DNA from: Actinomycetota bacterium
GTDB lineage: Bacteria > Actinomycetota > Acidimicrobiia > Acidimicrobiales > Ilumatobacteraceae
Length of the DNA: 61,122 nt
Assembly (NCBI GenBank): GCA_026393475.1
Contig: JAPLAA010000089.1
Location: 1 to 61,122 of the forward strand
Direction: 5' to 3'
Shown here: one piece after another, positions 23,609 to 32,415 of the stretch
Position numbering within the stretch: position 1 is the first letter of the stretch
Layout of the letters: each line of letters begins with the position of its first letter
The notes under the pieces: model-generated
What the model was told of the DNA's origin: nothing
Database searches by the model: none
What the model saw: the letters and a program-made list of their open reading frames with translations, nothing else
Made by a program: the position numbers and the translations under genes

Positions 23609-23914
23609 CGACGCGATGCGAGCCCGTCGACGGCGCGAACGACGGCGCGATCGAGGACGGGATGGATGGGAGAGAGTCCGGGCGAGTGACATCGGGGCGC
23701 GGTGCCGCCCGCCCGGCCGAGGCTGAGATTCAGCCGCGGTCGTGGAGTTCCATTGCCCCGCTCGATCGACGACACCGTCGGGCCGCCACGGTGATCGACG
23801 TCGTTGCTGGGCACGTCCACAGTGTCGGCGATTCCCCGCCCGGGTCACCAGGGTCGAACGGCCCGTCGGGGCCGGGCCGGTCGGACCGCCGGAGGACCGG
23901 GCCGGGCGGTGCCG
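23609..23914. other. 306-bp gap between multicopper oxidase and cytochrome c
   Basis: No convincing gene. A frame open with the cytochrome c gene covers 23609-23848 but encodes Arg-rich, low-complexity sequence. Repeated CCGGGCCGG tracts at about 23870-23914 can form GC hairpins just after the oxidase stop and may terminate its transcript, leaving room for a separate cytochrome c promoter. Confidence 0.5.
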
Positions 23915-25513
23915 TCAGAGCGGGAGTTCGGGCAGCGGCACGGCCGGTGCGCTGAACGGGTCCGGGGCCGCATGGGCCGGGTCGACGACCTCGAACTGGG
24001 TCATCATGTCGTGGTCCTCGTGCATCGTGTTGTGGCAGTGGATCATGTACTTGCCGCACCCGTCGAAGGTGGCCAGCACCCGAACGACCTCGTTCTCGCC
24101 GACGTTGATGGTGTCCTTCGGGCCCACTTCGTACGGGTAGGGCGGCCTGCCGTTCCTGCTGAGGATCCGCACGTCGATGAGATGCGCATGCATCGGGTGC
24201 GCCCAGCCACCCGAGTTGTTCTGGTACTCCCAGATCTCCGTCGTGCCGTGGACCGGTCGTGCTTCGGTGAAGCGGAATCCGCTGTCGATCACGTCCTGCC
24301 AGGTGTTGCCGTTCACCGTCCACTCGCCGCCCTGACGCTCCGTGCGGAAGTTCCGGGTGCGCACCGACCGCGACACGGGGGTGGTCATCACCGGGTTGTC
24401 CGGCGCCAACACATCGGGCACCGAGTTGTTGCTCGGGTCGAACGCGTCGTCCACCACCTCGAACATCATGATCTTGTCGGTGTGGGTGTAGTCGTCGTTG
24501 TACTTGAGGCTCGCGTTGCGCATCGCGATGCGGGTGCCCGCCGGGTATGCGGCGAAGTCGATCACCACGTCGTACCGCTCGCCGTTGGTGTGCCTGATGC
24601 GCCTGGTGCGCACCGGCGACGGCATCAGACCGGCATCGGTGCCGATCACCGTGACATCGGCGCCGTTGTCGAGGAACCAGTGGAACGACCGCGACACGCA
24701 CCCGTTCAACACGCGGAACCGGTACTTCCGACGAGCCACGCGCATGACCGGCCACGGACGACCGTTCACCAGGACGACATCGCCCCACAGGCCCTTTTCG
24801 TTCTCGAGCGAGAACAGCAGTTCACCCGACCGTTCGAACATCGCGTCGGTGATCACCAGCGGAACGTCGTAGTCGCCGGTGGGCAGGCCGAGCGCGGCAT
24901 CGTTCGGATCGAGCAGGTGGTACTGGGCCGCGAGCCCCATGTAGACGTTCTGTGCCGTGTGATGGAAACCATGGTCGTGGTACCAGAGCGTCCGAGACCG
25001 CTCCTTGTTCTCCCACCGGTAGTCCTTGTACTGGCCAGGCCTGGTGATGTCGCTCGCGTACCCGTCGTACTGGGGCAACGACGCACCGCCGTGGAGGTGC
25101 ACCGAGGTGTACGGCTCGTACTTGAGCGTCGCATGCATCAGCGGCAGCCGGTTGATGAACCTGGCCACGATCGGTGTGCCTCGCGTGGCCCGGATGGTGG
25201 GCCCGGGCACCGACCCGTTGTACGCGTACAACGTGGTGCGATAGCCGGGCAGTACCTCGGTCTGCAGCGGCGCCATCACGATCCGGTGATACTCCACGCC
25301 GTCAGCGACACGCACGGGCGTCGACACCGGCGGCCGCACGAACGGCACGCTGTACGGCGCCGGGAGTTTCGCCTCGCCGATCCGCCGCGACGTCGACGAC
25401 TGTCCCGACGCCCACCGCTGCAACGGCAATGCCAAGGCAGCACCGGTGAACACGCCCGCCCGCACCACGTCACGTCGACTCAGAAACGCGGGCCGCCCGA
25501 CCCGGTCTGCCAT
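23915..25513 (-). CDS. Tat-exported multicopper oxidase
   Basis: A 532-residue laccase-like enzyme. The twin-arginine signal SRRDVVRAG (residues 12-20) leads to Tat export in folded form. All four copper motifs are present: HLHGG and WYHDHGFH in the first cupredoxin domain, HPMHAHL and HCHNTMHEDHDMM in the last, where the Cys and terminal Met serve the type 1 copper. Spacing and length resemble CotA, bilirubin oxidase and phenoxazinone synthase. Possible substrates are Mn(II), phenols or Cu(I). AGGAG lies 6 bp before the ATG at 25513. Confidence 0.93.
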   Translation of the reverse strand: MADRVGRPAFLSRRDVVRAGVFTGAALALPLQRWASGQSSTSRRIGEAKLPAPYSVPFVRPPVSTPVRVADGVEYHRIVMAPLQTEVLPGYRTTLYAYNGSVPGPTIRATRGTPIVARFINRLPLMHATLKYEPYTSVHLHGGASLPQYDGYASDITRPGQYKDYRWENKERSRTLWYHDHGFHHTAQNVYMGLAAQYHLLDPNDAALGLPTGDYDVPLVITDAMFERSGELLFSLENEKGLWGDVVLVNGRPWPVMRVARRKYRFRVLNGCVSRSFHWFLDNGADVTVIGTDAGLMPSPVRTRRIRHTNGERYDVVIDFAAYPAGTRIAMRNASLKYNDDYTHTDKIMMFEVVDDAFDPSNNSVPDVLAPDNPVMTTPVSRSVRTRNFRTERQGGEWTVNGNTWQDVIDSGFRFTEARPVHGTTEIWEYQNNSGGWAHPMHAHLIDVRILSRNGRPPYPYEVGPKDTINVGENEVVRVLATFDGCGKYMIHCHNTMHEDHDMMTQFEVVDPAHAAPDPFSAPAVPLPELPL

Positions 25514-25557
25514 GTTTTCTCCTTCGATTCCGCCCGTCGGATCAATAATCTCCGACC

Positions 25558-25574
25558 GTCAAGGTTCTGTCAAG
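25558..25574. promoter_or_regulatory. 11-bp-phased GTCAAG direct repeat
   Basis: GTCAAG at 25558 and again at 25569, one helical turn apart, in the divergent gap between the multicopper oxidase and the MBL hydrolase. OmpR/PhoB-class response regulators bind such phased direct repeats. A matching pair occurs at 60534-60550. Confidence 0.4.
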
Positions 25575-25628
25575 CCGGACGCCGGAATCGGCGCGATGCG
25601 TGCGTCACACGCCCACTAGCGTCGCTGC

Positions 25629-26429
25629 ATGCCGCACGGAGAGCCGATCCGGATCGGGGCCATCAGCATCCAGCCGGTGTTCGACGGGACCGCCGTCCTC
25701 GACATCACCTTGTTCGATGGCGCCGACTTCACCGAGCACCAGCACCTGCTCGCCGACGACGGGCAACTGCACGTCCCGGTCGGTGCGTTCCTCGTGCGCA
25801 CGGGTGACCGGACGGTGTTGCTCGACGCCGGCGTGGGCGAGGTGCACGACGAGATGTTCGACGGCGGTGCGCTGCTGGACGACCTCTCTCGGCTCGGCGT
25901 CACGGTCGACGAGATCGACACGATCGTGATCTCGCACCTGCACAGCGACCACTGCGGTTGGCTCGATCGCGACGGCGGCCCCACGTTCCCGAACGCCACG
26001 GTGCACATCGGCGCCGCCGACTGGCAGCATTTCGTGGTCGATGCCCGGGGCGGCCGGCGCCGCGCCGAACGGCTGCGCACTGTCGAGGACCGGGTGCAAC
26101 TCATCGACAGCGACGAGACGTCGATCGCACCGGGCATCACCACGCGCTCGACACCGGGGCACACCCCTGGACACACCAGCGCCGTGATCTCCTCCGGTCG
26201 GGAGCGAGTGATCGTGCTCGGCGACGCCCTGCACTGCCCGGCCCAGCTCACCAACGCCGAGTGGCAGTTCTTCTACGACGTCGACCGCGAGCTGGCGGTG
26301 CGCACCCGTCAGCAGTTGCTGCGTGACGCCGAGGAACACGGCACGTCGGTGCTGCCCTGTCACTTCCCCGGCATGCAGGCCGCCCGGCTGGTCCCCGCCA
26401 CCGGCGAACGCCGCTGGGTGCTCGGCTGA
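25629..26429 (+). CDS. MBL-fold metallohydrolase
   Basis: Metallo-beta-lactamase superfamily hydrolase, 266 residues, with the dinuclear metal motif ISHLHSDHCGWL near residue 103, the second-metal ligands in STPGHTPGHTSA near 178, GDALH and a C-terminal LPCHFPG. The spacing suggests the glyoxalase II/lactonase (AHL lactonase-like) branch rather than a true beta-lactamase. No signal peptide. ATG at 25629. Confidence 0.88.
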   Translation: MPHGEPIRIGAISIQPVFDGTAVLDITLFDGADFTEHQHLLADDGQLHVPVGAFLVRTGDRTVLLDAGVGEVHDEMFDGGALLDDLSRLGVTVDEIDTIVISHLHSDHCGWLDRDGGPTFPNATVHIGAADWQHFVVDARGGRRRAERLRTVEDRVQLIDSDETSIAPGITTRSTPGHTPGHTSAVISSGRERVIVLGDALHCPAQLTNAEWQFFYDVDRELAVRTRQQLLRDAEEHGTSVLPCHFPGMQAARLVPATGERRWVLG

Positions 26430-26506
26430 CCCTCGACACCGTCACGGCCGACCCGATGCGCGACCATGGGCGCAGGGTCGCTCGACCTGGAGCAGGGGGA
26501 GACGAG

Positions 26507-28198
26507 ATGTCCGACGTAGCGAAGGCACCGGTGCTGGTGATCCGTGGTGGCACGGTCGTGGACGGCACCGGAGCGCCCGGATATCGAGCCGACGTCGCCG
26601 TGTCCGGCGGGCGCATCGTCGCCATCGGCCCCGATCTCGCCGGCGACACCGAACTCGACGCGACCGGCTGCGTCGTCAGCCCCGGTTTCATCGACATCCA
26701 CACGCACTACGACGCCCAGGTGTTCTGGGACCCGGCCCTCACCCCGTCGTGCTACCACGGCGTCACCACGGTCGTCGCCGGCAACTGCGGCTTCTCGATC
26801 GCACCCACGCGGCCCGGCGACCGCGAGCTGATCGCGCACACGCTCGAGAAGGTCGAGGACATGGACCCGGCGTCGTTGAACGCCGGCATCCCATGGGAGT
26901 TCGAGTCGTTCCCCGAGTACCTCGGCACGGTCGAGCGCCACGGCAGCGTCCTCAACTACGCGGCCTACATCGGCCACACCCCGCTGCGCATCTACGTCAT
27001 GGGTGACGAGGCCTCGGGCCGCACGGCCACCCGCGACGAGATCGATCGCATGGCCGCGCTCGTCACCGAGGCCATGGAAGCCGGTGCGGCCGGCTTCGCC
27101 ACCAGCTTCGCCGTCACCCATCTCGGCGCCGACGGCCAGCCGATCCCGAGCCGGTGGGCCGACCGCGCCGAGATCGAAGGGCTGTGCCGCGCTGTTGCCG
27201 ACACCGGCCGCGGTGTCATCGGCATCAACGGCACCAGCGACGGCATGCGCTTCGAGCAGCTCTACGACATGCAGCTCGAGATGGGCATCCCGTTCACCTT
27301 CACGGCACTGCTCACGACCAACACCGGCGCCCATCTCAAGGCGCTCGAGATCCACGAGCGCGGCATGGCCCGCGGCGCCCAGGTGTACCCGCAGGTGAGC
27401 TGCCGCCCGCTGTCGTTCTCGATGACGATGGTCGAGCCGTTCACGCTCAACACCTCGCCGATCTTCGCCGAGCTGATGCCCGTGTCGCTCGACGACCGCC
27501 GCGCCGCCTACGCCGACCATGCCTGGCGCGACCGGGTGCGCGAGGGCTGGGCAGCCGGCAAGGGACTGCCGCCGCGTTGGGACACCTACGAGATCATGGA
27601 GTCGACCGCGAACCCCGACCTCGTCGGCCGCCGGCTCCTCGCCCTCGCCGACGAGCGCGGCGTCGACCCGTTCGACCTGTTGCTCGACCTCACCATCGCC
27701 GAGGCCGATCTGCGTCAGATCCGGGTGAAGGCCGTGCTGGCCAACGACGACCAGGACGGCATCGCGGTGCTGCTGCAGGCCGACGGCTGCACGCTCGGTC
27801 TCTCCGACGCCGGCGCCCACGTCGGCCAGCTCTGCGACGCGCCGCTCGCCACCGATCTGCTCGGCAACTGGGTTCGTGAGAAGGGCGTGCTCACGCTCGA
27901 GCACGCGATCCACAAGCTCACCCAGCAGCAGGCCGACATCTTCGGGTTCACCGACCGCGGCGTCGTCCGCGACGGTGCCATCGCGGACCTCGTCGTGTTC
28001 GACCCGGCCACCGTGGCACCCGGTCCGCTGCGCCGCGTGCGCGACTTCCCGGCCGGCGCCGAGCGCCTCACCGCCGATCAGCCGACCGGCATGCGACACC
28101 TGCTGGTGAACGGCACCCCGGTCGTGGTCGACGGCGTGCTCGACCCGGCCGCGGTCGACGCCCGCCCCGGCGAACTCGTCCGCCCCGGCACCCGCTGA
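26507..28198 (+). CDS. N-acyl-D-amino-acid deacylase family amidohydrolase
   Basis: A 563-residue amidohydrolase of the D-aminoacylase (amidohydrolase 3) family, which deacylates N-acyl-D-amino acids, or related N-acyl substrates. The first metal pair is in GFIDIHTHYDAQ; GNCGFSIAPTRPGDRE is the diagnostic D-aminoacylase loop, and GLSDAGAHVGQLCD carries the catalytic Asp. The C-terminal DRGVVRDGAIADLVVFDP completes the small beta domain. A GGGGGAG ribosome site supports the ATG at 26507 over the upstream frame. Probably salvages D-amino acid derivatives; some family members act on amides of unrelated structure. Confidence 0.9.
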   Translation: MSDVAKAPVLVIRGGTVVDGTGAPGYRADVAVSGGRIVAIGPDLAGDTELDATGCVVSPGFIDIHTHYDAQVFWDPALTPSCYHGVTTVVAGNCGFSIAPTRPGDRELIAHTLEKVEDMDPASLNAGIPWEFESFPEYLGTVERHGSVLNYAAYIGHTPLRIYVMGDEASGRTATRDEIDRMAALVTEAMEAGAAGFATSFAVTHLGADGQPIPSRWADRAEIEGLCRAVADTGRGVIGINGTSDGMRFEQLYDMQLEMGIPFTFTALLTTNTGAHLKALEIHERGMARGAQVYPQVSCRPLSFSMTMVEPFTLNTSPIFAELMPVSLDDRRAAYADHAWRDRVREGWAAGKGLPPRWDTYEIMESTANPDLVGRRLLALADERGVDPFDLLLDLTIAEADLRQIRVKAVLANDDQDGIAVLLQADGCTLGLSDAGAHVGQLCDAPLATDLLGNWVREKGVLTLEHAIHKLTQQQADIFGFTDRGVVRDGAIADLVVFDPATVAPGPLRRVRDFPAGAERLTADQPTGMRHLLVNGTPVVVDGVLDPAAVDARPGELVRPGTR

Positions 28199-28218
28199 CC
28201 GCTCCACCAACACAGCGC

Positions 28219-28257
28219 GATGAGAGATGAGCGCCGCTGGCGCGCCAATCTCTCATC
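28219..28257. repeat. Intergenic hairpin, GATGAGRGATGAG family, copy 2
   Basis: Outer arms GATGAGAGAT (28219-28228) and ATCTCTCATC (28248-28257) with an inner GCGCC/GGCGC stem. It is 20 bp after the deacylase stop. Confidence 0.7.
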
Positions 28258-28278
28258 ACGATCGATCCCCACCGTGCT

Positions 28279-28319
28279 CGATGAGAGATGAGCGCGCGTG
28301 GGCCACTCATCTCTCATCG
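28279..28319. repeat. Intergenic hairpin, GATGAGRGATGAG family, copy 3
   Basis: Arms CGATGAGAGATGAGCG (28279-28294) and CACTCATCTCTCATCG (28304-28319) pair at 15 of 16 positions around a 9-nt loop. It lies directly upstream of the thiolase and 21 bp after copy 2, giving a tandem hairpin pair between two genes on the same strand. Confidence 0.75.
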
Positions 28320-28335
28320 CGAAATGGAGACATCA

Positions 28336-29565
28336 ATGGAACGCGAAGCCTGGATCATCGACGCGGTGCGCTCGCCCCGCGGCAAGGGCAAGGACACGGG
28401 GGCGCTGCACAACGTCCACCCGCAGCGCATCCTCGCCCAGGTGCTCAACGCCCTGCAGGCACGCAACGGCTTCGACACCGCCGACGTCGACGACGTCGTG
28501 ATGGGCTGCGGCGCCGGCAGCGGCGACCACTCGATGGACATCGCCCGCATGGCCGCGCTCGACGCCGGCTGGTCGATCGAGGCGCCCGGCGTCACCCTCA
28601 ACCGCTTCTGCGGCTCCGGCCAGCAGGCCGTGAACTTCGCGGCGATGGGCGTGCTGTCGGGCTTCCAGGACATCGTCGTGGCCGGCGGTGTCGAGTCGAT
28701 GTCGCGACCGTCGCCGATGCACGTCGACGGTTTCACCGCGAACAACAAGCACCTGCGCGACCAGTACGACATGGTGCCCCAGGGCATCTCGGCCGACCTG
28801 ATCGCCACCACCGAGGGCTTCACCCGCGAGCAGTGCGACCAACTCGGCGTCGACAGCCAGATCCGCGCTGCGGCCGCGATCGCCGAGGGCCGCTTCGACC
28901 GGTCGCTCGTGCCGATCTTCCACGACGACGGCACGCTCGCGCTCGATCACGAGGAGTTCCCGCGTCCGGGCACCACCGTCGAGGACCTCGGCAAGCTCTC
29001 CCCGAGCTTCCTCGGCATGGGCGCCCACGTGCTCGCCGACCGGGGCAAGAGCATCGACGAGATCGCCCGGATCGCCTACCCGCACATCGACGCGATCAAC
29101 CACGTCCACCACGCCGGCAACTCGTCCGGTGTCGTCGACGGCGCCGGTGCCGTGCTCGTCACCTCGCCCGACTACGCGAAGGCCCACGGCCTGAAGCCGC
29201 GGGCCAGGATCATCATGACCGCGGTCGCCGGCACCGAGCCGGTGATCATGCTCACCGCACCCGGACCAGCCACCCACCTCGTGCTGAAGAAGGCCGGCAT
29301 GACCATCGACGACATCGACCTGTTCGAGGTGAACGAGGCCTTCGCCGCGGTGGTGCTGAAGTGGCTGAAGGACACCGGCGCCAGCTGGGACAAGACGAAC
29401 GTCAACGGCGGGGCGATGGCGCTCGGCCACCCGATCGGCGCCACCGGCTCGATGCTGATCGGCACCCTGATCGACGAGCTCGAGCGCCGCGACCTGCAGA
29501 CCGGCCTGGTCACGATGTGCACCGGCGGCGGCATGGGCACCGCCACCATCATCGAGCGCATCTGA
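28336..29565 (+). CDS. Thiolase (acetyl-CoA C-acyltransferase)
   Basis: A 409-residue thiolase cleaving 3-ketoacyl-CoA with CoA, or forming acetoacetyl-CoA. The nucleophilic Cys92 lies in NRFCGSGQQA, the activating histidine in GHPIGATGS and the second cysteine in CTGGGMG. The 'GGVESMSRPSP' loop is also standard. Sequence favours degradative FadA/steroid-type thiolases over biosynthetic ones, but this is a weak inference. The ATG at 28336 starts MEREAW; an in-frame ATG at 28324 is possible. Confidence 0.93.
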   Translation: MEREAWIIDAVRSPRGKGKDTGALHNVHPQRILAQVLNALQARNGFDTADVDDVVMGCGAGSGDHSMDIARMAALDAGWSIEAPGVTLNRFCGSGQQAVNFAAMGVLSGFQDIVVAGGVESMSRPSPMHVDGFTANNKHLRDQYDMVPQGISADLIATTEGFTREQCDQLGVDSQIRAAAAIAEGRFDRSLVPIFHDDGTLALDHEEFPRPGTTVEDLGKLSPSFLGMGAHVLADRGKSIDEIARIAYPHIDAINHVHHAGNSSGVVDGAGAVLVTSPDYAKAHGLKPRARIIMTAVAGTEPVIMLTAPGPATHLVLKKAGMTIDDIDLFEVNEAFAAVVLKWLKDTGASWDKTNVNGGAMALGHPIGATGSMLIGTLIDELERRDLQTGLVTMCTGGGMGTATIIERI

Positions 29566-29580
29566 CCCACCAGAACCCCG

Positions 29581-29627
29581 GTTCCGTGAGCGAAACGCCG
29601 CCAGACGAGGCGTTTGGCTCACGGAAC
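29581..29627. terminator. Long intergenic hairpin after the thiolase
   Basis: Arms GTTCCGTGAGC + AAACGCC (29581-29599) pair with GGCGTTT + GCTCACGGAAC (29609-29627), 18 of 19 positions, around a 9-nt loop. It is 15 bp after the thiolase stop. No T-tract follows. Its sequence is unrelated to the GATGAG hairpins. Confidence 0.6.
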
Positions 29628-29681
29628 AGGAATTGGGGCTCCGGTGGCATGAAATCGGGCGGGCCGGGGTTGGATGGAGCC

Positions 29682-30038
29682 GTGGAACCGACCTCGACCG
29701 CCGATCCCAGCACGCAGACCTTTCCCTTCCCCGTCACCGGGGAACATCCCGACGCCGCGGCACGGGTCCGCGATCTCGCCGACGTGATCGAAGTGATCCA
29801 GCCGGTGATCGCGGCCGACGGTGGCTCGCTCGACGTGCTCGCTCTCGACGTCGAGACCGGCGTCGTCCGCCTCCAGCTGTCGGGCGCCTGCGGCTCGTGC
29901 GCGGTGTCGGCCGCCACCCTCAACGGTGGCGTCAACCGGATCCTGCGCGACCGGCTGTCGTGGATCACCGACGTGATCGGCGATGTCCAGGAGAGCGACG
30001 TCGACGGCTACGGCGGCTGGACCCCCAAGCACTCCTGA
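29682..30038 (+). CDS. NifU-like Fe-S scaffold domain protein
   Basis: A 118-residue protein whose C-terminal two thirds form a NifU-like domain: ADVIEVIQPVIAADGGSLDVLALD, then LSGACGSCAVSAATLNGGVNRILRDRL with the CxxC cluster-binding pair. NifU C-terminal-domain proteins donate [4Fe-4S] clusters to apo-enzymes. The GTG at 29682 has GGATGGAG before it; an in-frame ATG at 29649 lacks a ribosome site. No nif or suf genes are adjacent, so it probably serves general Fe-S maturation. Confidence 0.85.
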   Translation: MEPTSTADPSTQTFPFPVTGEHPDAAARVRDLADVIEVIQPVIAADGGSLDVLALDVETGVVRLQLSGACGSCAVSAATLNGGVNRILRDRLSWITDVIGDVQESDVDGYGGWTPKHS

Positions 30039-30062
30039 CGGCCGGGTAGCTGGGCGACTCGC

Positions 30063-31523
30063 TCAGCGGCTCGATCTGATCGCGAACGCCGCGGCCTGCT
30101 CGCCGGCGATGCGGCCGAAGACCGTGATGTTGGCGTAGCTGTTCCCGCTGCCCACGTACTGGGCACCCACCACGCCACCGGTGCACTCCCCCGCCGCGAA
30201 CAGTCCGGGGATGGGACGCGAGGCCAGGCTGAGCACCTGTGCGTCACGATCGATGCGCAACCCGTAGGCGGTGAAGCACACGGTCGAGGGCCGCATCTCG
30301 ACCGCGTAGAACGGGCCCTCGCGAAGCGGCTCGAGGAAGGTGTGGTGCTTGGCGAACTCGGCGTCGTCGTGGGCGCCGGCCCCGGCGTTGTACCGGTCGA
30401 TCGTGCCTCGCAGGACCGCTGCATCCATGTCGAGCGCGAACGCGAGATCCTCGATCGTGGCGGCCCGACGGGCCCGACCGGCGGTGAGCATCAGCTCCAT
30501 CACGTCGGTGGTCCAGTGCGGGCTCTGCCGCTTCGACGAACCCGGGATGGTCTGCTTGTAGCGGGCGGTCCCCGAAGCGGTCGCCTCCACGAGCGTGCCG
30601 TGGTCGCAGATCGCCCACGCCCGGTTGCCGTGCATCCGCATCAGGTGATCCATCATCCCGTAGGGAGCGGTCTCGTCGCAGAAGCGTCGCCCGTCGGCGT
30701 CGACCAGCACGAGCCAGCCGGGGATGTAGGCCTCGTAGATGCGGTCGATCCCGGTGTGCAGCAACCGCAGCCCACGGTCGTGCCCGGTGGTCTGGGCCTC
30801 CACCTGTGCGCCGAGGTCGAGCGCGTCGCCGCGCGATCCCTCCGCACCGATGTACCACGCCTCACCGGTCGAGGCTGCTGAGGGGAAGTGCTCGGCGAGC
30901 CGTTCGGCGGAGTTGCCGAAACCGCCCGATGCGATCACGACCGCACCCGAGCGGATCTCGTCGTCGCCCACCGCGACGCCGGTCACCCGGCCGCCCTCCA
31001 CGAGCAACCGGTCGACGCGGCGCCCGAGCGCGACGTCGACGTCGGCGGCGCGACACCTGCCGTGCAGCACGTCGACGATGCCCTGACCGCGGCCGATCGG
31101 GACGTGGACCCGCGGCACCCGCTCGTCGCCACCGAACACGAGCTGTTCGTGGAACTCGACGCCGAGATCGCCCAGCCACTCGACCGTCGGGCCGGCGAGC
31201 TCGGTGAACCGCTTCACGACCGCCGCATCGACGTCCCACCGGTTGAGCTGCAGGTAGTCGTGATACAGCGATGCCGCGTCGTCCTGGATGCCCTGGGCGC
31301 GCTGGTAGCGCGTGCCGGCGCCCATGATCAACCCGCCCGACAACCGCGACGAACCGCCCACCACACCTTCGGCCTCGGCCACCAGCACACGGCGAGCACC
31401 CCGCGCACGCGCGGCGAGCGCGGCGCCGAGCCCGGCCGCGCCCGACCCGATGATCACGACGTCGACGTCGTTGGGCGGGACCTCGTCGGGTGAGACGTGT
31501 CCGGTGTCCGAGCGCTCCGTCAT
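30063..31523 (-). CDS. FAD-dependent oxidoreductase (fumarate reductase/KSTD-like)
   Basis: A 486-residue flavoprotein with an N-terminal dinucleotide-binding motif VVIIGSGAAGLGAALAARARG, the GGSSRLSGG loop typical of fumarate reductase and 3-ketosteroid-delta1-dehydrogenase flavoproteins, and a C-terminal GLFAAGECTGGVVGAQYVGSGNSYANITVFGR that closes around FAD. No covalent-FAD histidine or Fe-S partner is seen, so it is a stand-alone desaturase/reductase. Its ATG overlaps the stop of the PhyH-like gene, implying one operon. Substrate unknown; a lipid or steroid is plausible. Confidence 0.9.
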   Translation of the reverse strand: MTERSDTGHVSPDEVPPNDVDVVIIGSGAAGLGAALAARARGARRVLVAEAEGVVGGSSRLSGGLIMGAGTRYQRAQGIQDDAASLYHDYLQLNRWDVDAAVVKRFTELAGPTVEWLGDLGVEFHEQLVFGGDERVPRVHVPIGRGQGIVDVLHGRCRAADVDVALGRRVDRLLVEGGRVTGVAVGDDEIRSGAVVIASGGFGNSAERLAEHFPSAASTGEAWYIGAEGSRGDALDLGAQVEAQTTGHDRGLRLLHTGIDRIYEAYIPGWLVLVDADGRRFCDETAPYGMMDHLMRMHGNRAWAICDHGTLVEATASGTARYKQTIPGSSKRQSPHWTTDVMELMLTAGRARRAATIEDLAFALDMDAAVLRGTIDRYNAGAGAHDDAEFAKHHTFLEPLREGPFYAVEMRPSTVCFTAYGLRIDRDAQVLSLASRPIPGLFAAGECTGGVVGAQYVGSGNSYANITVFGRIAGEQAAAFAIRSSR

Positions 31524-32302
31524 CGCGGTGACCTCCCGTTCACGAGTCCGAGACCCGCGGCCTTGTATCCGAGCAACTCCAGCATCGTGTCAGACGCGTT
31601 CTGGGCGACGATGGGATCGAGCGAGAGGAACCAGTTCTCCTGCGTGCGGTAGATGGGGATCGTGTACCAGGCGAAGATGCCGCCCCGGCGCTGATCGGCC
31701 GTGACGTTGTTGCCCGTGCGGTGCCACACCCGCCCCTCCATCACGCACATCGTGCCGGCCGGGGCCTCGAGCGGCACCGTGTCGATGCCCATGTCGTCGG
31801 GGCCCGGCGTGCGGTTCCACCGATGGCTGCCGGGCACCACACGGGTGGCGCCGTTCGCCTCGGTGAAGTCGTCGGCCATCCACAACACGTTGGCACCCTG
31901 CGGGCCGCGCCACGGTTGAGGCATGTACAGCTGGTCGGCGTGGAACACCATCTCGCCACCACCCGGGCCGGTGATGTTGGCGGAGATGTTCGACAGCTGC
32001 AGCGGCCAACCCAGCAGACCGCGCAACAGCTGCATCGCCGCCGGGTGCTCGGCCAACTGGACGAAGCACCACCCACGGTTGAGCAGGTTCCACACACGGG
32101 TGTTCGAGCCATCGGCGGGGTTGTCCATCGCGAACGTCTGTCGGGCGCCGGAGGCGAGGTCGTCGTCGGCCGCGGCGTAGAGGCGACCGTGCACCTCGTC
32201 GAGGTCGACACCGGCCAGCGCGCCGCTCACGAGGCACAGCCCGTACTCGTCGAGATCGTGCGCGGCACGATCGAGATCGTCGGTGACCGCAGGCAGCTCC
32301 AC
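31520..32302 (-). CDS. Phytanoyl-CoA dioxygenase (PhyH) family protein
   Basis: Non-heme Fe(II)/2-oxoglutarate oxygenase of the PhyH family, 260 residues from the GTG at 32302. The Fe-binding HxD is in EMVFHADQLYMP; the distal histidine is in EGRVWHRTGNNVT, followed by Arg residues in DQRRGG for 2-oxoglutarate. VVPGSHRWNRTP is a typical PhyH loop. No ATG lies in the right place, and upstream sequence in frame is Arg-rich. It overlaps the FAD oxidoreductase by 4 bases, suggesting that the two act sequentially as a hydroxylation/oxidation pair. Confidence 0.88.
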   Translation of the reverse strand: MELPAVTDDLDRAAHDLDEYGLCLVSGALAGVDLDEVHGRLYAAADDDLASGARQTFAMDNPADGSNTRVWNLLNRGWCFVQLAEHPAAMQLLRGLLGWPLQLSNISANITGPGGGEMVFHADQLYMPQPWRGPQGANVLWMADDFTEANGATRVVPGSHRWNRTPGPDDMGIDTVPLEAPAGTMCVMEGRVWHRTGNNVTADQRRGGIFAWYTIPIYRTQENWFLSLDPIVAQNASDTMLELLGYKAAGLGLVNGRSPR

Positions 32303-32415
32303 GAACCGCCACCGTAGCGATACCGGCGCGAGCCGATCGGCCCGGCCCCTCGAGCTCCACCTGCGGAGGCATGGCGTCAGCGGTGTCGCGGCCGTGCCGG
32401 GCGTATCATCGGGCC

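Noticed and set aside
28199-28335. CRISPR array
   Set aside because: Only two hairpin copies, arms inverted and not direct repeats of constant length with unique spacers; no cas genes.
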